64,000 nt of DNA, from the NCBI RefSeq assembly GCF_914767665.1, contig NC_059503.1, forward strand, positions 7,440,001 through 7,504,000, given 5' to 3'. Under the pieces are notes generated by a model. The model was not told the DNA's origin. It worked only from the letters and a program-made list of their open reading frames with translations, and made no database searches. Each line of letters begins with the position of its first letter. Within the stretch, counting starts at the first letter, position 1. The DNA comes from Harmonia axyridis. Taxonomy: Eukaryota > Arthropoda > Insecta > Coleoptera > Coccinellidae. Both the position numbers and the translations under genes were made by a program. This document shows, one piece after another, positions 59,755-64,000 of the stretch.

Positions 59755-62509
59755 TGTGCTTGGAAACTCTTCCTCCTGAAATAAAGTTGAAACACAATTG
59801 ACTGACATGTGACACGCAAATTTCATTAAATCAAATCACTTGTGATAATTGCTCGAATCATTCAATCTCTTAATTCTTGAAATACGAAGGAAGTGTGAAT
59901 AAATCATGTGATATTTTAAAAAAAATCGCAATAAAATCAATAGAACCTTTGAATAATGCATGGTCGAAGCAATCATCATCGGAGAGTAAATACATTTCAG
60001 CTTGAAATTTATTTTCAAATTTATTGTTTATCAATATCTGGAATTGTGCATTTACGATGTGCTTAAATTTTACATTATTTTTATCGGTCCTAATGAGCTT
60101 ATCAAAGCAGTAGTTGAGAACGTCTTAATAAAAGCCTCAACTAAAATGGTTACTACGTGAACATGCATATAAAATAGATAATTTACTTTACACAAACGTC
60201 TATTATTTTTCATGAAGACAATAGTCAGCATGAACCTACTTTCGTGATCCTGTGATGTCATTTTACTGAGAAATTAATTTTTGAGATTTTTATTGCTTGA
60301 TTTTAATCTTTTTTGATTCAACGGTAGGGTTCTCGAAGTATATATAGTGATTGATTTCATGCAAATAGCTCTTACAGGCTTTAGAAGACGGATGGATCTG
60401 TTATTGTTCCATGGAAACATGGAAACCGAAATTATTTTTTTTAATTTTGAGCCAAGAGTGTTATAACACGATTGGGTTCAACTCACTGATGAAAATTTCG
60501 AGGTCAAAATCGATTCTATCTATCTATGATAACTAGATCCGATTGTGTAGAATGATCAAAATCCATTTAAGGGTTCCGGAGTTGAGGTTGATGAAAAAAA
60601 ATACCCATACGGATCGAATTGAAATTCAGAAAACAGTTGCAAAATTACGAAAAGAATATTTATGCAAAAGACCGTATCATCGAGATAAAAAAATAGAAGA
60701 TGGACTGATTTGTTTCAAATGTTTTCAGTAATTTACAGGGTGCTTCGTAAAAATAACAAAAAATGCAATAATCACAAAATCTCACGCTGTGTCTATTTTA
60801 TGGAAGGAAAAAGGCAGCATTACAAAACAATACGAATATGAACAAACGCGCCAAAGTTCAAATCTTCACGTTATGTTATTTTTTTTGTTATTTCATTTAA
60901 TTTTTGGATTTTTCTTATTCCAAAATGTGAATTGCGACAATTTCAAGGGAGATCCCAAGAAAATATTCGTTGAACTAGTCTGAATGTTTATTATTCGTAT
61001 TAATAATATTAAATAAACTCTCTTCTGAATTAATACGAGTTAAAACAGTTCTGATCTCATAAAAATTGGAGAATACAAAACTTGAAATCTGTAATGTACA
61101 ATATCAATATCAGATTGAAAACATGTTATGCACTGAATTGAAAATATATTGAAATATCTCCAAATTGGCCTGACATCAAAATTCAATAAAAATCAAAATG
61201 TGTCGCTTGTCAAATTTGTTGATCGTTCCACATATATATCAAAATTCCTCTAATTATCAAGGATTATGAAATCAGAATTGAATGTCATACTTCATTATCG
61301 ATAGAAGGTAATTCGTTCAAATCTATATACTTTTAATACCCAATTTAAAAGAAAAATTTATAAATATCATTAGCATTAGTTATCTCGTATAGCAGCAGAA
61401 ACATCGTAATTAATATGTGACAATTTGCGAATAAATTTAATTTGATAATGAGATTTCGAAGTCACTATAGGTATGATGTTATTTTGCGTCAGAAAAAATG
61501 AAATTGCCAATATTTCCTCCTAATGCCCAAAATTTGCATTATTATGGATTACAATTACCTATGTAACACGAGAACCAATTAGAGTAGCAAGAAAAATGTT
61601 TTTATTATATTTTGAAAGTTGTGCAGTTTATAAAAGTTTTTCGAACTATCCTTAACTTTCTGAAATCTGCAACGAAACGATATTGTTATTGCTAATATAC
61701 CCTACATTTCACTACCCACTGAAATTCCAAAAAAAAGTAAATACCTACTTTACAAATAACGGCCATTTTATACGCAAATCAATTCTCTTACGAAATTCCT
61801 GTTATATTTGCAATCTAATAGAAAAAAATTACTGGGTGCGTCTTATAATTTTTTAAAACAGCTGAATTTTATCGGAAGCCTACCAACTGCATACCAATTA
61901 AACCAATCAATATGCAATAAGAAGTAGAGAAGAACTAGCATAAATAAAACATAAACCATAGTTATTTATAATAATAAGGTATGATGTTTGTTTTGATCGT
62001 ACACAAGGCAAAGACCATTCTGAATTTGATATGAAAGCGGATATTTTTGTTTCTGTTGAATGATTATGCATTTTTTTTGGAAACAAGGCAAGATAAGGGA
62101 GAAATCACTAGTAATATCGAAATAAACAACATTCTAGTGCATATATCATCATTTTATATCCATATGTTTATGTCGAAAGCTCGCTTAACGAAATTATTTT
62201 TGCTACTAGTTTGGTGTAGGTCACCCGAATAATTACGCATAATCTATGGTTCATTTTTTTTACAACGCACCATTTTCATTTCAAATGTGTTTTGGAAGTT
62301 CTCATCTACGCCTATGCTTTGCATATTCAAAGTACACGGGGACAATAAAAATAGATGTGACATTCAAAATAAAGCTACCCACGAAAATAGGTATAGGTAT
62401 TCAACTTTATAAATGAATTTTCTGAATAACCTTTAATTTTTTTATTATGTAAATCACAAACCGTTGTCGTTCGTTTAGAATCTATAAATGAAATAAATGA
62501 ATAATGTGA
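59755..62509. other. Peroxidase 2 upstream region
   Basis: AT-rich DNA presumed to contain the 5' UTR exon and promoter of peroxidase 2. A block at 60490-60545 (AAATCGATTCTATCTATC) resembles the repeat start near 48155. A 64-codon plus frame at 60789-60983 has a hydrophobic stretch but no other support. Confidence 0.4.
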
Positions 62510-63150
62510 TAAGATGCCATTTCATTCTTGAAAAACATCGCACATTTGAGGCTGTATATCCTCGAAAACTTCATGAATGGTATAGACCTTATTTTCAAGT
62601 GACACCAAAAAAAAGCCTAAAGGTGTTAAATCATAAAATCTGGGTGGCCAATTGTGATTACTTCTTCAAGAAATTACACGGCCAGTTAACTTTTCGTGTA
62701 AAATTTCAATTGTTTCGTTGCTGGTGTCGCACATAGTGCCGTCTTGTCGAAACTAAACATCGTCCACATCAATATTTTTCAACTTCGGCCATAAAAATTA
62801 ATTAATATTTGATCAACATCGACGAGGAATCCACAAACCTGGGTTTTCGTCAACACCACGGGCTACAGCAGTGATATTCTCAATTGTTCTTGAGCGACTC
62901 ACACGGTTTCGATTCTTCACATCACTAACTTGTCCTAACATATTACATTTTTCTACCAGTTTTACTATTTCCGGCTGAATAGGTGCTGCACAACGACCTA
63001 AAAGTCCTTTAGTTCTGGAAACTGTAACTGCAAAATTTTCACCTTTTTTGTAGTGAATTTCAACAATTTCAATGCGTTGTTGAAGTGTTCCATTTTTAGT
63101 AATTAAGTAGTTTTTACTAAGGGCTACCCAAAACAGGACCTCTTAATATG
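62510..63150 (-). mobile_element. Decayed mariner-type transposase (another family)
   Basis: Read on the minus strand with frameshifts: near 63110-63040 a start (..LQQRIEIVEIHYKKGE), then GRCAAPIQPEIVKLVEK, RSRTIENITAVARGVDENP near 62930-62850, a second-Asp block (RQDGT-like) near 62750, and NWPPRFYDLTPLGFFLW near 62650. This is the order expected for a DD(41)D-type mariner transposase, but stops and shifts break it. No clear terminal repeats were identified. Confidence 0.65.
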
Positions 63151-64000
63151 GAAAACCCCGTACTTCAATTAATTTTAAGGACTCTAAAAAATGGGAGATT
63201 AGAAGAATAAAGAAAAAGAGCTTTTCTATAAGGGCTATCAGCATAAAGTTTTATAAGAGAATGGGTTGGCAAATTTCGAAGAATTCATGATTGGTAAGCA
63301 TCGAAGGATAAAACAAATCACTGTCCTGAAACTGCTACTAAAATACATCATACAATTAATGAATTAATCGAAAAAATCTAGCCTATCTAATCGATATATT
63401 GAAAAGTAAATTTTAGGAGACGTTCTTTTATATTAAAGGAAATAATTAGTTTAAAGAAAGCACTGTTTCGTCAATTTTCCTAATTTTGTTTGTGAATAAA
63501 TATGAAAATTCTGAAATTAGAGGCTCATAAAGCACATTTGAAAATCATCTTCAAAGGGCTGTAACTTCATAAGATGAATTTTTCGTAATTTAAAAAAACA
63601 AGATTCGATATCTGCACGTAATAACACACAAATAATTATGAAACACTTTGTATATCTACATATTGGACATAAATTAAATTTGAGAACATACCTTCTGCAA
63701 CAAACTACATGCACAGAAAAAGTTGATTGTCTTAATCCCACTTAAGTAGATACTCAGTAATTTAATCTACTTACTATCACAGGTAGAAAACAAAAGTATC
63801 AACAGTATCCATGTATAAACACAAACACTTTTCCGTTAATAGGTATGCTAATTATTTAAAAAAATAATTTGGCACTACACGATACAATTGATTGGAGCTC
63901 TGGCAAAGATTGAACAACAATTATTGAGAATAATCAAGTGAGTAATCCGGCTGTGAAAAAAGGCTGTTTATTTTTCTTGAAGAAAGGCAATTCGTTACGT
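63151..64000. other. Right edge, no feature recognised
   Basis: AT-rich sequence. A 74-codon minus-strand frame at 63517-63741 has no recognisable similarity. Nothing else stands out. Confidence 0.4.

Noticed and set aside
60789..60983. 64-codon plus-strand frame with a hydrophobic run resembling a small secreted peptide
   Set aside because: The hydrophobic residues are Phe/Leu codons from T-rich DNA. No cysteine pattern, splice or poly(A) support.
1..64000. Search for a new defence-like or other multi-gene system
   Set aside because: All recognised genes are ordinary eukaryotic families and the remaining structure is explained by transposons. I saw no co-organised set of unknown genes.

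Overview
This window is nuclear DNA from an insect, most likely a beetle (possibly a ladybird-like genome; this is an inference from gene and transposon content). It is AT-rich, its genes are split by GT-AG introns, and it is full of Tc1/mariner-type DNA transposons and their miniature derivatives. No operons, CRISPR arrays, rRNA or tRNA genes were seen.

Layout. 1-1293: a mariner-like element copy carrying a 410-bp nested insertion. 4254-7474 (+): a divergent SLC6-family transporter in nine coding exons, with a long PPxY-rich cytoplasmic tail. 8252-29138 (-): a tandem array of four secreted PI-PLC-X-domain genes (called A, B, C and D here). B-D have six coding exons with identical intron phases; A shares the last five but its 5' end is unresolved. 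Two of the genes carry a mariner element in the same (last) intron. 30275-30856 (-): an uninterrupted HDDC2-like HD-domain 5'-nucleotidase gene. 31762-44617 (-): an animal haem peroxidase in eleven coding exons (704 aa), with two mariner copies in one intron. 50003-51247 (+): a broken DD34D mariner. 54592-59754 (-): a second haem peroxidase in ten coding exons (709 aa), in which the expected proximal haem histidine reads as Asn. 62.5-63.15 kb: a decayed transposase.

I assembled the gene models by hand from splice sites, reading-phase agreement and protein family resemblance. In each complete model the exon lengths sum to an open frame. The two peroxidases share an exon of identical length (197 bp) and most intron phases, and the PLC paralogues share all of theirs, so both sets look like old local duplications.

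The mobile DNA is layered. One mariner family (five copies, with shared internal deletions that define two subfamilies) sits in introns. A second mariner family has given rise to fold-back MITEs whose arms include the transposase start. A hAT element sits inside a remnant of that second family and itself contains the same 410-bp element that interrupts mariner copy 1. I found no convincing new multi-gene system. The most interesting points are the peroxidase lacking its proximal histidine, the fold-back MITEs, a perfect 60-bp palindrome, and the repeated mariner insertion in the last intron of the PLC genes.
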